Positions 35,501 to 44,383 are shown, numbered from the stretch's first letter. The stretch is DNA of 64,000 nt from Streptomyces sp. MMG1533 (GCF_001279775.1 NZ_LGDG01000215.1:30510-94509), one strand, 5' to 3'. The notes: generated by a model from the sequence alone, not told the origin. Made by a program: numbers and translations.

Positions 35501-35516
35501 TTAATACATCCGATGT
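35501..35516. promoter_or_regulatory. ACATCSGATGT-type operator, site F
   Basis: TTAATACATCCGATGT, the exact reverse complement of site C. It is 409 bp before the fucosidase start at 35925, implying a long leader or a second promoter. Confidence 0.7.
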
Positions 35517-35924
35517 TGCTCCGCCCGAACACCCGCTGTGCGTAAGGCCTGTCATGACACCGTGTGCTGTCCTGCGAACTGCCAGGAGAAGAAGGGAAGA
35601 CCTGCCGCCCAGCACGCGCCGTAACGCTTGTGCCGGGCGCCTCACTCAGGGCGTTCACGCCGCTCCCCACCTGATCCGCACCCAAGCCGCAGCCCGCCCT
35701 CGGGCGGTACCACGTCCTGCGAGCGGCTCTCTTCCCGGGCGACGACGGCGCGGCCTGTCAGTTCACCTGGCGGGCCGGCCTGTACGTCGCTTCGTCCGAC
35801 GCCGATTGCGCCTCCCAGGGCAGCCCTGTCGCCTGCGGCCCGGCACGCCCCGACACCCGGGCCGCCGTCGACTGCCCCAGCACGCCGTCACCGCAAGCAA
35901 TGCCAACGATCCCAGGAGTGGGCC

Positions 35925-37877
35925 ATGTCCTCACCAAAAGTGTCTCGCCGTACGTTTCTCGGTGCTGCGGGGGTGGCGAGCGCCGCGACCGCTCTGCCGC
36001 TCATCCCCGGCTTCTCCGGCCTGTTGTCGCAGGCGTTCGCCGCGGACACCCAGACCAACCTCAGCAAGATGGTCGACATGCGGTTCGGCATGTTCAACCA
36101 CTTCAGCCTGGGCACGTTCACCAACGAGGAGTGGGCGGAACCCAACCAGAGCCCCACCCTCTTCGCTCCCCCGAGTGTCAACTGCGCGCAGTGGGCCGAC
36201 GCGGCGGTCGCCGCGAAGATGAGCTACGGCTTCCTGACCACCAGGCACCACGACGGCTTCGCCCTGTGGCCGAGCGCGTACGGCACCCAGAACGTCGCGA
36301 ACAGCTCGTACAAGCACGACGTCGTCCAGGCGTACTGCGACGCCTTCCGGGCGAAAGGATTGAAGGTCGGGCTGTACTACTCGGTCTGGGACCGTACCTT
36401 CGGCGTCGAGGCATGGGAGAGCCGGCACAAGGTGTCCGGGCTCCAGATCACCGATGCCATCCACCCCAGCCACATGACCTTCGTCCTCGGTCAGATCCGC
36501 GAGTTGCTCACCAACTACGGCACCATAGACATGTTCATGACCGACGGTTACGCATGGCAGATGGGGCAGCAGGCCGTCTCCTACCAACAGGTCCGTTCGC
36601 TGGTGAAGGAACTGCAGCCGGACTGCGTCATGATCGACCTCGGCGGACTGTCGGAGCCCTTCCTCGGCGACGCGATCTTCTTCGAGGAGCCGCTGGGCGT
36701 CACGGCGCCGGCGGGCAACACCTACGCCGGTATGCAGGGGCAGACCATCAGCAACGGCTGGTTCTGGCACCCCTCCACCCCGACCGAGGGCCTCATGAGC
36801 AAGGACGCGATCCTCTCGCACCTGGCCGACCTGGAACCGAAGTACACCTCGTTCATCCTCAACTGCCCGCCCAACCGCAACGGCCTGCTGGACACCAACG
36901 TCGTCAACCGGCTCGCCGAAGTCGGCACGGCATGGAGCCCCAACGCTTCCAGGCCGCCGCTGCCCACCCAGCTGCTGCGCGCCGAGCATCCCGTCACACC
37001 GGTCAACGCGTACGCCACCGGCTTCCACACCGGCGAGGGTCCGTTCAACGCCATCGACGGACTCAGCGACGCCCGCTACGAGACGTGCTGGTCGACCTGG
37101 GGGCTGCCGGCGCCGCTGCCGCAGTCCATCACCATCGACCTCGGCGGTGTGTGGAGCAACGTCTCCACCCTGGAGTATCTACCCAAGCAGTGGAGCCGCA
37201 ACAACTCCACCGACGGCGACATCACTTCCTACACCATCCTGACCAGCACCGACGGGGTCAACTTCACCCAGGTCGCCACCGGCACCTGGGCCGGCAACCG
37301 TAAGACCAAGGTGGTCGAGTGGCCCAACCGGAACGTGGGCTTCGTACGGATCCAGGTCACCGCGGCCACCGGCGGCTACGCCAACATCAGCGGCGTCAGG
37401 ATCGGCGGCCGGTCGGTCAAGCCGGCACTGGTGTCCACCACACTGCCCGGCGACGGCACCGTCTACCGGCTGGTCGCCCGCCACAGCGGCAAGGCCGCCG
37501 ACGTGGAGGGCCAGCGCACCACCGACAACACCAAGGTCCTGCAGTGGCCCTGGCTCGGCCAGACGAACCAGAAGTGGACCTTCATCAAGACCGGCGACGG
37601 CTACTACAAGATCAAGGGTGTGGGCAGCGGCAAGCTCATGGAGGTCCAGGGGCTCTCCCGCGCGGACGGCGGCACCGTCGGCATCTGGGGAGACGCCGGC
37701 GCCCCCCAACAGCACTGGGCCGTCACACCCACCGGCGACGGGTACTACTTCCTCATCGACCGCTACAGCGGGCTCTGCCTTGCCGTCGACGAGGGCAGCA
37801 CCACCAACGGAGCCGCCATCGAACAGCAGCCGTATACGGCACAGACGCACCAGCAATGGCAGATCACCCCCTCCTGA
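35925..37877 (+). CDS. secreted GH29 alpha-L-fucosidase with F5/8 and ricin-lectin domains
   Basis: A 650-residue protein with a Tat signal (SRRTFLGAAGVASAATALPL). The GH29 barrel is more divergent than in its neighbours (MVDMRFGMFNHFSLGTFTNE, LTTRHHDGFALWPS, IDMFMTDGYAW as the nucleophile region) and resembles the 1,3/1,4-linkage-specific subgroup. After the barrel come an F5/8-type module (YETCWSTWGLPAPLPQSITI, VGFVRIQVTAATGG) and a ricin-B lectin (LVARHSGKAADVEGQRTTDN, NQKWTFIKTG, HQQWQITPS). AGGAG lies 6 bases before the ATG at 35925. It should release fucose extracellularly. The subgroup assignment is inference from the shorter, variant active-site segments. Confidence 0.9.
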   Translation: MSSPKVSRRTFLGAAGVASAATALPLIPGFSGLLSQAFAADTQTNLSKMVDMRFGMFNHFSLGTFTNEEWAEPNQSPTLFAPPSVNCAQWADAAVAAKMSYGFLTTRHHDGFALWPSAYGTQNVANSSYKHDVVQAYCDAFRAKGLKVGLYYSVWDRTFGVEAWESRHKVSGLQITDAIHPSHMTFVLGQIRELLTNYGTIDMFMTDGYAWQMGQQAVSYQQVRSLVKELQPDCVMIDLGGLSEPFLGDAIFFEEPLGVTAPAGNTYAGMQGQTISNGWFWHPSTPTEGLMSKDAILSHLADLEPKYTSFILNCPPNRNGLLDTNVVNRLAEVGTAWSPNASRPPLPTQLLRAEHPVTPVNAYATGFHTGEGPFNAIDGLSDARYETCWSTWGLPAPLPQSITIDLGGVWSNVSTLEYLPKQWSRNNSTDGDITSYTILTSTDGVNFTQVATGTWAGNRKTKVVEWPNRNVGFVRIQVTAATGGYANISGVRIGGRSVKPALVSTTLPGDGTVYRLVARHSGKAADVEGQRTTDNTKVLQWPWLGQTNQKWTFIKTGDGYYKIKGVGSGKLMEVQGLSRADGGTVGIWGDAGAPQQHWAVTPTGDGYYFLIDRYSGLCLAVDEGSTTNGAAIEQQPYTAQTHQQWQITPS

Positions 37878-38155
37878 CCCTGCCTTTCGCCCCTCGCCTC
37901 CACGGCCTGTAGCGAGGAGCAGCGGTGACGGCCCTCTGCGGGCCCGGGGCGCTTGGGCACCCCGCGCCCGCAGAACGTGTGCCTGATTCATGCTTCCGCC
38001 GAGGCGGCGGCGGCACCCGGGCAGGTTCTTCGGCGCCATCGACTGGTGGGGCATCGACGGCAGCGTGGTCACCGGCGACGTCCGGCCGCGCTTCATCGGC
38101 TTCACCCAAGACCCCCACTCTCATTGAGGCACCCGTAGAAAGACAGGGAATGCAC
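37878..38155. other. intergenic stretch with a possible 3' gene scrap
   Basis: A plus-strand frame ending at about 38,127 reads GRFFGAIDWWGIDGSVVTGD and stops in TGA. It looks coding but has no start and I do not recognise it. No operator core was found here. Confidence 0.35.
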
Positions 38156-39586
38156 ATGTCCGCTGTTCTCGCACGGCTGTCGGCGATATTGGTCGCCGCC
38201 TGCCTGCTCTTCACAGCCCAAGTTGTGACCACGCCCCAGCGGGCCGCCGCCGCCGATCCGGGCTATCTGATGACCCACTTCATCGGCGACGGGGCGACCG
38301 GTCAGCAGATCTACTTCTCGCACAGCGCGGACGGCCTGAACTGGACCGACCTCAACGGCGGCGGGATGGCCCTGCGTTCCACGGTGGGGACGCGTGGGGT
38401 GCGTGACCCCGCCCTGGTCCGCTCGCCCGACGGGAGCAAGTACTGGATCATCGCGACCGACCTGTGCATCGGCTGCGGGCAGTCGTGGGGCGACTCCATG
38501 TCCAACGGCAGCCGCAATCTCGTGGTGTGGGAGTCGACGGATCTCGTGACCTGGTCGCAGCCGTGGCTGCTCAACGTCGCCGGCGCGATCCCCGACGGAC
38601 GCAACGCGTGGGCGCCGGAGGCGATCTGGAACCCGGCCACCAACGACTACGTTCTGTACTGGGCGACCAACGCGACCCTCAACGGCGTGCTCAAGCACCG
38701 CATTTACTACGCCCGCACGAGCGACTTCCGCACCACCACAACCCCGCAGCTCTACATCGACCGTGCCGGCACCCAGAACATCATCGACACCCAGATCGTC
38801 GAGGTCCCCTCCGGTGTCGGCGACTACCGCTACGTACGGGCCTCCGGCGACGGACAGATCACGCTCGAGGGCAGCAACTCGATCCTCGGCACCTGGACCA
38901 ACCTCGGCAACCTCTCCGGCATCGGCCTGACCGGCGCCCAGGTGGAAGGCCCGATGTGGATGAAGTTCCGTGATCGCAACGAGTGGACCCTGTACCTCGA
39001 CCAGTACGCCTCCGGACGCGGCTACATGCCGGTCACGACGACCAACCCGTCCGCCTCCTCCACGTACCGGCTCCCAGCGTCGGGAAGCTACAACCTGGGC
39101 GGGACCACCAAGCGCCACGGCTCGATCCTGAACCTGACGGCCGCCGAGGACAGCCGCGTTCAGGCCCGCTGGCCCAACACCGCGATCAACCGGCTTCAGT
39201 CGTTCAACTTCCCGGACCGGTACGTGCGGCACACCGACTTTGACGTGCGCATCGACCAGAACATCACCGGCCCGGACGCCCAGTTCCGGCTGCGGACCGG
39301 CCTGGCGGGCACCGGCACCGTCTCCTTCGAGTCGGTCAACTTCCCCGGCTACTTCCTGCGGCACTCCAACTACGACTTCCAGCTCGCCTACAACGACGGC
39401 ACCACCCAGTTCGCCGCGGACGCCACCTTCCGCCGGGTCGCCGGGCTCGCCGACCTGGCGTGGTCCTCGTTCCAGTCGTACAACTACCCCGACCGGTACA
39501 TCCGCCACTACGCCTACCAACTCCGCCTCGACCCGATCAGCACCGCAACAGGACGCAGCGACGCCACCTTCCGGGTGACCAGCTGA
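38156..39586 (+). CDS. secreted GH43-type arabinofuranosidase-like enzyme with AbfB (CBM42) domain
   Basis: A 476-residue Sec-secreted protein (LSAILVAACLLFTAQVVTT, cleavage near AAA-ADP). The N-terminal propeller has YLMTHFIGDGATGQQIYFSH, GVRDPALVRSPDGSKYWIIA and GAQVEGPMWMKFRDRNEWTL; the Glu in VEGP fits the GH43 general acid. From about residue 315 an AbfB beta-trefoil binds arabinofuranose side chains: RLQSFNFPDRYVRHTDFDVR, SFESVNFPGYFLRHSNYDFQ and SFQSYNYPDRYIRHYAYQLR are its three repeats. I start at the ATG at 38156, which has AGGGA 7 bases upstream; one at 38150 is possible. The likely role is removal of arabinosyl decorations; the exact bond is not determined. Confidence 0.85.
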   Translation: MSAVLARLSAILVAACLLFTAQVVTTPQRAAAADPGYLMTHFIGDGATGQQIYFSHSADGLNWTDLNGGGMALRSTVGTRGVRDPALVRSPDGSKYWIIATDLCIGCGQSWGDSMSNGSRNLVVWESTDLVTWSQPWLLNVAGAIPDGRNAWAPEAIWNPATNDYVLYWATNATLNGVLKHRIYYARTSDFRTTTTPQLYIDRAGTQNIIDTQIVEVPSGVGDYRYVRASGDGQITLEGSNSILGTWTNLGNLSGIGLTGAQVEGPMWMKFRDRNEWTLYLDQYASGRGYMPVTTTNPSASSTYRLPASGSYNLGGTTKRHGSILNLTAAEDSRVQARWPNTAINRLQSFNFPDRYVRHTDFDVRIDQNITGPDAQFRLRTGLAGTGTVSFESVNFPGYFLRHSNYDFQLAYNDGTTQFAADATFRRVAGLADLAWSSFQSYNYPDRYIRHYAYQLRLDPISTATGRSDATFRVTS

Positions 39587-39802
39587 CCTGAGGGGCATGC
39601 CCCCTTCCAGCACGCGATGCCTCTTCCGTCGGACCCCAGACAGAACTGGTCTGCGTACGGGCCGCCGCTATGCCGAGGAAGTCGAACGCGGCCCCGAAGC
39701 CCGTCCCGAGTGATCCGCCGGGATCCGTCCCTCGGCCCTGCCAAGCGGGACCGACCCCGGCGGTCACGCACCGCGTCAGCAGGTCACGACAGCGGCGGGT
39801 AG

Positions 39803-40909
39803 GCGTTCCGCATCAACTGCTGGAACTGGGCGCTCACCTCGCTCGTCTCGCTCGCCGCGCTTCTGACCACAGCGCCAGTGGCGCAGGCCGACACCACGAT
39901 CTGCCAACCCTTCGGTGCAACGACCATCCAGGGCCGCTACGTGGTTCAGAACAACCGCTGGGGCACCAACGCCACCCAGTGCATCGCCGTCACCGACTCG
40001 GGGTTCCGGATCACCCAGGCCGACGGATCCGTCCCCACGAACGGCGCTCCGAAGTCCTACCCGTCCGTCTACAACGGCTGCCACTACACCAACTGCTCGC
40101 CCGGCACCAAGCTTCCCGCTCAGCTCAGCACCGTCTCCACCGCGCCCACGAGCATCTCCTACAACTACGTGAACGACGCGGCGTACAACGCCTCGTACGA
40201 CATCTGGCTCGACCCCACGCCCCGCACCGATGGCGTGAACCGAACCGAGATCATGATCTGGTTCAACAAGGTCGGATCCGTCCAGCCCATTGGCTCCCCG
40301 GTCGGCACCGCCACCGTGGCCGGGCGCGAGTGGCAGGTGTGGTCCGGCAACAACGGCTCGAACGACGTGCTGTCGTTCGTCGCACCGTCAGCAATCACCA
40401 ACTGGACCTTCGACGTCATGGACTTCGCCCGGCAGGCTGTCTCCCGGGGACTCGCGCAGAACAACTGGTACCTGACGAGCGTTCAGGCGGGGTTCGAGCC
40501 CTGGCAGAACGGCGCGGGCCTCGCCGTGACCTCGTTCTCCTCCACCGTCGACACGGGCTCCTCCGGTGACCCGGGCAGTCCTGGAGGCTCCACGGCCTGC
40601 AAGGTGGCGTACTCGACGAACGCCTGGCAGGGCGGCTTCACCGCCGACGTCACCATCACCAACAGCGGCTCCTCCCCCGTCAGCGGCTGGAAGCTCGCGT
40701 TCACCCTCCCCTCCGGGCAGCGGATCACCAATGCCTGGAACGCGAACCTGTCCGGGGTGTCAGGAGCTGTCACCGCGAGCAACGTGGCCCACAACGGAGA
40801 GGTGGCGTCCGGCGGCCAGGCGACCTTCGGGTTCCAGGGCACCTCCAGCGGCACCTTCTCCAAGCCCTCCGGCTTCAGTCTGAACGGCACCGCCTGCACC
40901 ACCGTGTGA
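39803..40909 (+). CDS. GH12 endoglucanase (CelB-like) with CBM2, signal-peptide start lost
   Basis: The mature protein begins ADTTICQPFGATTIQGRYVV and closely resembles the S. lividans endoglucanase CelB: GH12 jelly roll with EIMIWFNKVGSVQPIG (nucleophile Glu) and SVQAGFEPWQNGAGL (acid/base Glu), a Gly/Ser/Pro linker, and a CBM2 ending in FSLNGTACTTV. The hydrophobic signal core WNWALTSLVSLAALLTTAPV is present upstream in frame. Its N-terminal part contains a TAG at 39800-39802, and no ATG, GTG or TTG lies between that stop and the signal core. Only a GTG at 39878 remains, giving a 343-residue unexported product. GH12 enzymes cut beta-1,4-glucans including xyloglucan. It is probably a recent signal-peptide knock-out or a sequence error. 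Confidence 0.8.
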   Translation, partial: AFRINCWNWALTSLVSLAALLTTAPVAQADTTICQPFGATTIQGRYVVQNNRWGTNATQCIAVTDSGFRITQADGSVPTNGAPKSYPSVYNGCHYTNCSPGTKLPAQLSTVSTAPTSISYNYVNDAAYNASYDIWLDPTPRTDGVNRTEIMIWFNKVGSVQPIGSPVGTATVAGREWQVWSGNNGSNDVLSFVAPSAITNWTFDVMDFARQAVSRGLAQNNWYLTSVQAGFEPWQNGAGLAVTSFSSTVDTGSSGDPGSPGGSTACKVAYSTNAWQGGFTADVTITNSGSSPVSGWKLAFTLPSGQRITNAWNANLSGVSGAVTASNVAHNGEVASGGQATFGFQGTSSGTFSKPSGFSLNGTACTTV

Positions 40910-40925
40910 CACACGTTCACCCTCC

Positions 40926-40942
40926 GGGACCCGCCCGGTCCC
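40926..40942. terminator. short hairpin between GH12 and expansin genes
   Basis: GGGACC-cgccc-GGTCCC, 6-bp stem, in the gap between convergent genes. Confidence 0.4.
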
Positions 40943-41102
40943 TCCGCGCCGACTGGCGGTCCCCGACGGCCGCAGAGCGCCCCCGGCTCCACAGTGTTTC
41001 GCCCCCTCCGTCAAAGCCGACGCCGTGCCCGGATCGGCCTTCTCGCCCGCGCCGGCCCCGGTCAATGGCTGGTTCGGAGGGGGCTCACTGTGGGCGGCGG
41101 GG

Positions 41103-42065
41103 TCAGTGCCGGGCGAACTGGGCCCCCGTCGACTGCACGACGTCCGGCCGCAAGGCGATGCCGTTGATGGTCAGTTGTTCTCCGTAGATGTCGGTGAGCC
41201 TGATCGCCTTGCCGCATCCGCTGCCGTCGGGAGAGAGGAAGTAGTTGTAGTCGGTGCGGGTCAGTTGGCGCCAGCCGCCGCCTGTGCTGACCTCCAGCCG
41301 GGCGAGCGGGTTGCGGTGCCCGATGGCCTGAACACCGCACCAGTAGGGGCTGGATCCGTTCTTGTAGCGGATCGAGATCGTGCCCGCCGAGCTGGGGCTC
41401 ACCAGGCTCCAGGTGATCGCGATCCGGCCGGTCGAGACGGGGGCCAGCTTGGCGAAGGCCTGTTCGCTGAGGTCGAGTTGTCCCGGTGCACAGGGCAGTG
41501 GGCATTCGTTGGTGATCCGGACCGTGACGGAGGCACCGTTCGCCGCGCGAACGAGTATGTATGCCCCGCAGGCCTTGGACGTCTCGTAGTCGGTGGTGTT
41601 CATCGCCGCGATCATCATGTCGCCGCTCGGGCCGTACGAGCAGGCGCCGTCCCCGACCCCGGCCTTGTAGACGGTGGCGACTCCCGGGTAGGTGACTTTG
41701 CCTCGGATCCGTCCGGCCAAGGACGACGTGGTGGACGTCTTCCCCGGTGGCGCCGATGACGGCGTCCCCGACGGGGAAGCGGAGGCCTTCGGTTTCTTGG
41801 CCCCGGCCGACGGGGACGCGGAGACTTTGGACGGGGAAGGTGTGGGGGACTTCTTCTTCTCGGGCCGTGCCGGTGGGTCAGTCTCCTGGGAGTTGGCGAC
41901 GGCCGTGGCTGGAGCCCGCCCGGCATCCTCCTTGCGGTCCGGCTGCATCGCCATGGCCAGGCAGACGAGGAGACCTGTGACGACCAGCCCCGCGGTAGTG
42001 CCCACCATCAGCCGGCGTCTGCGCCTGCGCTGCCGCGCGGCCTGGCGTGTTTCTTGCATGTCCAT
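41103..42065 (-). CDS. expansin-like cell-wall loosening protein
   Basis: A 320-residue protein: a basic N terminus (RQRRRRRR), one membrane or signal segment (MVGTTAGLVVTGLLVCLAMA), then about 70 residues of Pro/Ser/Lys-rich linker. A double-psi beta-barrel domain follows (YPGVATVYKAGVGDGACSYG, VRITNECPLPCAPGQLDLS), and then a C-terminal CBM63-type beta-sandwich (ISIRYKNGSSPYWCGVQAIG). Bacterial expansins of this EXLX1 type disrupt cellulose-xyloglucan contacts without hydrolysis. It faces the GH12 gene and lies beside fucosidases, in keeping with attack on plant primary wall. The ATG at 42065 is one of two nearby candidates (the other is at 42059). It may be anchored rather than released. 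Confidence 0.85.
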   Translation of the reverse strand: MDMQETRQAARQRRRRRRLMVGTTAGLVVTGLLVCLAMAMQPDRKEDAGRAPATAVANSQETDPPARPEKKKSPTPSPSKVSASPSAGAKKPKASASPSGTPSSAPPGKTSTTSSLAGRIRGKVTYPGVATVYKAGVGDGACSYGPSGDMMIAAMNTTDYETSKACGAYILVRAANGASVTVRITNECPLPCAPGQLDLSEQAFAKLAPVSTGRIAITWSLVSPSSAGTISIRYKNGSSPYWCGVQAIGHRNPLARLEVSTGGGWRQLTRTDYNYFLSPDGSGCGKAIRLTDIYGEQLTINGIALRPDVVQSTGAQFARH

Positions 42066-42202
42066 CCGTTCGAAGAGCGTGTCGCTTGCACTACTCAGTG
42101 GCCACAGGTGGCGCAAAGGTTGCCGCCGATTTTTCGGTCGGGCCGGGTCCGGGACATGAACAGCCGGACGGCAGCGCTGGAGACGGCGTTTGTGACGACC
42201 AC

Positions 42203-42236
42203 GTGCTCCCGCCCAAGAGCCCTTGGACGGGAGCAC
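42203..42236. terminator. strong hairpin, distal
   Basis: GTGCTCCCG pairs with CGGGAGCAC; inside, CCAAG-agcc-CTTGG extends the stem after one mismatch. Confidence 0.7.
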
Positions 42237-42263
42237 GGCCATCTTGCACAGGTCACTGCGGCT

Positions 42264-42296
42264 CCGGGGTGGCGGGCGCAGGGCGCGCCACCCCGG
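42264..42296. terminator. strong hairpin, proximal, after GH29
   Basis: CCGGGGTGGCG pairs with CGCCACCCCGG (11 bp) immediately past the stop of the GH29 gene at 42,303. Two hairpins in series insulate the expansin gene. Confidence 0.7.
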
Positions 42297-42302
42297 GGCC
42301 GC

Positions 42303-44069
42303 TCAGCCGACCTTGGTCATGTTCCACTGCTGCGGGGCGCCGCCGTTGGGGGTCCACTGGATCATCTGGGTCCAGTCCGCGCCGTTGTTGGAGTTGTCCA
42401 GCGCCTTTCCGCTGTGCCGGTTGATGAGCCGGAACGCGCCGCCGCCCAGCGCGGTGACGGCCCACTGCTGCTGACGACTGCCGTTGTCGGTCCGCTGCAC
42501 CATCACCGCGCTGTCGGAAGTGCTGTTGTTGTCGTCGAGGGCCTTGCCGCTGCGGACGCAGACCAGCTTGTAGTAGCCGTGGCCCAGGTCGGTGACCGTC
42601 CACTGCTGTGGTGTGCCGCCGTTGACGCTCCACTGGATGATCGGGGTGCCGTCGCTGCCGGTGTTGCCGTTGTCGAGGGCCTTGCCGCTCTGGGCGCAGA
42701 CCAGCCGGTAGACACCGCCTGCCAGGACGGCCGGCATGCCGTTGACCTCCACACAGACCACGGAGTCGTTCGCGTTGGGCGCCGTGGCCGGCACGCTGAC
42801 GTTGATCTGCCCGCCGCTGACCGAGTAGTTGAGGTTGGTGCCGGGGTTGTTCATCAGGTAGACGCGGTTGATCGTGTTGTACACCGCCGGAATCTGCAGG
42901 GTGCCGCCCGTGGGCCAGTTGAAGACATGGGCGAAGAGCTTGCCGTTCTTCTTGGTGATCTTGCCCCAGGACGGCTCGGTGGCGAAGGGGCTGCCGCTGG
43001 TGCCGTGGATACTGTCGCTGTGGGTGGCCATCCACGAGGCCAGGCCGTTCAGAATGGTCACGGATCCGGCGGTCATGGAGCCGTCGCCCTTGGGGCCGAT
43101 GTTGAGCAGGTAGTTGCCGTCCCGGGAGATGACGGTGACCATCTCCCGGATGATGTCCTTGACGGGTCGGTAGAGGTTCTCCGCCCAGTCGGTGTAGCCC
43201 CAGTTGCCGTTCATGGTGGCGCAGGTCTCCCACGGCCGGTCCATCGGCGCGTCGGGAACCGTCTGCTCCGGACAGGCGAAGTCGCCAAGACCCTGGTCGC
43301 GCTTGACACGTTCGTTGACGACGAGGCCGGGCTTGCGCGCCATCAGCCAGGCGTACAGGTCCTCGCCGTCGGACTTGGTCCACCAGTCGCACCAGTCGCC
43401 GTCGAACCACAGGACGGCCGGGTCGTAGCGGTCCAGCAGTTCCTGCAACTGACCCTTCATGTCGTTGATGTAGCCGGTGCGGGCCGCCGCGGAGATGGTC
43501 GAGGTCCAGTGCTCGGGATCACAGGTCTGCGAGGGGTGGTTCCAGTCCATGATCGAGTAGTAGAGCCCGAACTTGACGCCCCGGTTCGTGCACTCGGTCT
43601 TCAACTGGGCCAGCAGGTCGGGCTGGAAGCCGCTGTAGTCGTGCAGGTTGTACTGCTTGGTGCCGCTGGTGTCGGTGAAGCCCGCGACGTTGGAGTCCCA
43701 CATCGCGTAGCCCTCGTGGTGCTTGGAGGTGATCACGACGTACTTCATGCCGGCGTTCTTGGCCAGTTCGGCGATCTGGGCGGCGTTGAAGGTAGACGGG
43801 TTGAACTGCTTGCTCACGTTGTTCTGCCAGTCGGCCTTGGACCAGTGGTTCTGGCTGAACTCCCACTCACCCTTGCCGTAGTAGGAGTAGGACCCGAAGT
43901 GGATGAACATCCCGAACCGGGCCTGGTACCACCAGTCCAGCTTCGAGTCGACGGCGTAGGCCTCGGCCGTGGCGGGCCACAGGGCCTGCGGCAGACCGAA
44001 CGCCACGGTACCGCCGGCGAGGGCTGCGGCCTTGATGAGGGAGCGCCTGCTGAGGGGGGCGAAGGACAT
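42303..44069 (-). CDS. secreted GH29 alpha-L-fucosidase with ricin-lectin domain
   Basis: A 588-residue paralog of the fucosidase at 28,278. It has the same Tat signal pattern (SRRSLIKAAALAGG) and barrel (KLDWWYQARFGMFIHFGSYS, ITSKHHEGYAMWDS, AVLWFDGDW with the nucleophile Asp), and nearly the same beta-sheet domain. The crystallin-like module is absent, and the C terminus is a three-repeat ricin lectin (LVCAQSGKALDNGNTGSDGT, RQQQWAVTALG, PQQWNMTKVG). The ATG at 44069 has AGGAG 8 bases upstream. Shared sequence with the first copy suggests local duplication followed by domain exchange. Sites G and H lie 128-240 bp upstream. It should release terminal fucose extracellularly. Confidence 0.92.
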   Translation of the reverse strand: MSFAPLSRRSLIKAAALAGGTVAFGLPQALWPATAEAYAVDSKLDWWYQARFGMFIHFGSYSYYGKGEWEFSQNHWSKADWQNNVSKQFNPSTFNAAQIAELAKNAGMKYVVITSKHHEGYAMWDSNVAGFTDTSGTKQYNLHDYSGFQPDLLAQLKTECTNRGVKFGLYYSIMDWNHPSQTCDPEHWTSTISAAARTGYINDMKGQLQELLDRYDPAVLWFDGDWCDWWTKSDGEDLYAWLMARKPGLVVNERVKRDQGLGDFACPEQTVPDAPMDRPWETCATMNGNWGYTDWAENLYRPVKDIIREMVTVISRDGNYLLNIGPKGDGSMTAGSVTILNGLASWMATHSDSIHGTSGSPFATEPSWGKITKKNGKLFAHVFNWPTGGTLQIPAVYNTINRVYLMNNPGTNLNYSVSGGQINVSVPATAPNANDSVVCVEVNGMPAVLAGGVYRLVCAQSGKALDNGNTGSDGTPIIQWSVNGGTPQQWTVTDLGHGYYKLVCVRSGKALDDNNSTSDSAVMVQRTDNGSRQQQWAVTALGGGAFRLINRHSGKALDNSNNGADWTQMIQWTPNGGAPQQWNMTKVG

Positions 44070-44197
44070 CGTGCGGCTCCTGGGGGGTGAAGGACACAGG
44101 GGTCGGCAAGTGCATGTCGGCAACTGCTTGTCCGTGACGCCGCACACACGGCGGAGTACGGCGGCTCGTGTCCGCCGGGACTCGACCAGCCTCGCTG

Positions 44198-44213
44198 TCA
44201 TCGGATGTATTAA
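44198..44213. promoter_or_regulatory. ACATCSGATGT-type operator, site G
   Basis: TCATCGGATGTATTAA matches site C at 15 of 16 bases. It is 129 bp upstream of the GH29 start at 44069. Confidence 0.7.
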
Positions 44214-44300
44214 CAGACGCAGCCACACCTGCTGTCCAGAGCAAGGACAGGAAATTCAGAACTTCCCCGTTCACGACCCCGACATCAGAATTCGAGTGCA

Positions 44301-44315
44301 AAATACATGGGATGT
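44301..44315. promoter_or_regulatory. ACATCSGATGT-type operator, site H
   Basis: AAATACATGGGATGT; on the minus strand it reads ACATCCCATGTATTT, the same variant core as site E. It is 107 bp from site G. Confidence 0.55.
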
Positions 44316-44349
44316 CTATCGCGCTGTTCACGGCTGGAAAAGGGCACGG

Positions 44350-44383
44350 CTTCGCAGCGCGGCCACCCGGCCACGCTGCGAAG
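44350..44383. terminator. terminator of the fucose-lactate operon
   Basis: CTTCGCAGCG pairs perfectly with CGCTGCGAAG; GGCC-accc-GGCC forms an inner stem. It lies 22 bp past the lutC stop. Confidence 0.75.

Larger units (their letters stand above)
34821..35924. other. long intergenic region with scattered remnants and operators
   Basis: No intact gene was seen. After the terminator at 34,831, a frame from about 34,856 to 34,994 reads QVITAVSVAALVFRVYPEAE before a TGA; it looks like the 3' scrap of an unknown gene. Between 35,000 and 35,370 nothing is recognisable. Sites E and F at 35,386 and 35,501 are operator-like. A coding-like but unrecognised frame (YHVLRAALFPGDDGAACQFT, about 35,710-35,770) follows. 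The fucosidase ribosome-binding site is at about 35,914. Confidence 0.5.
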
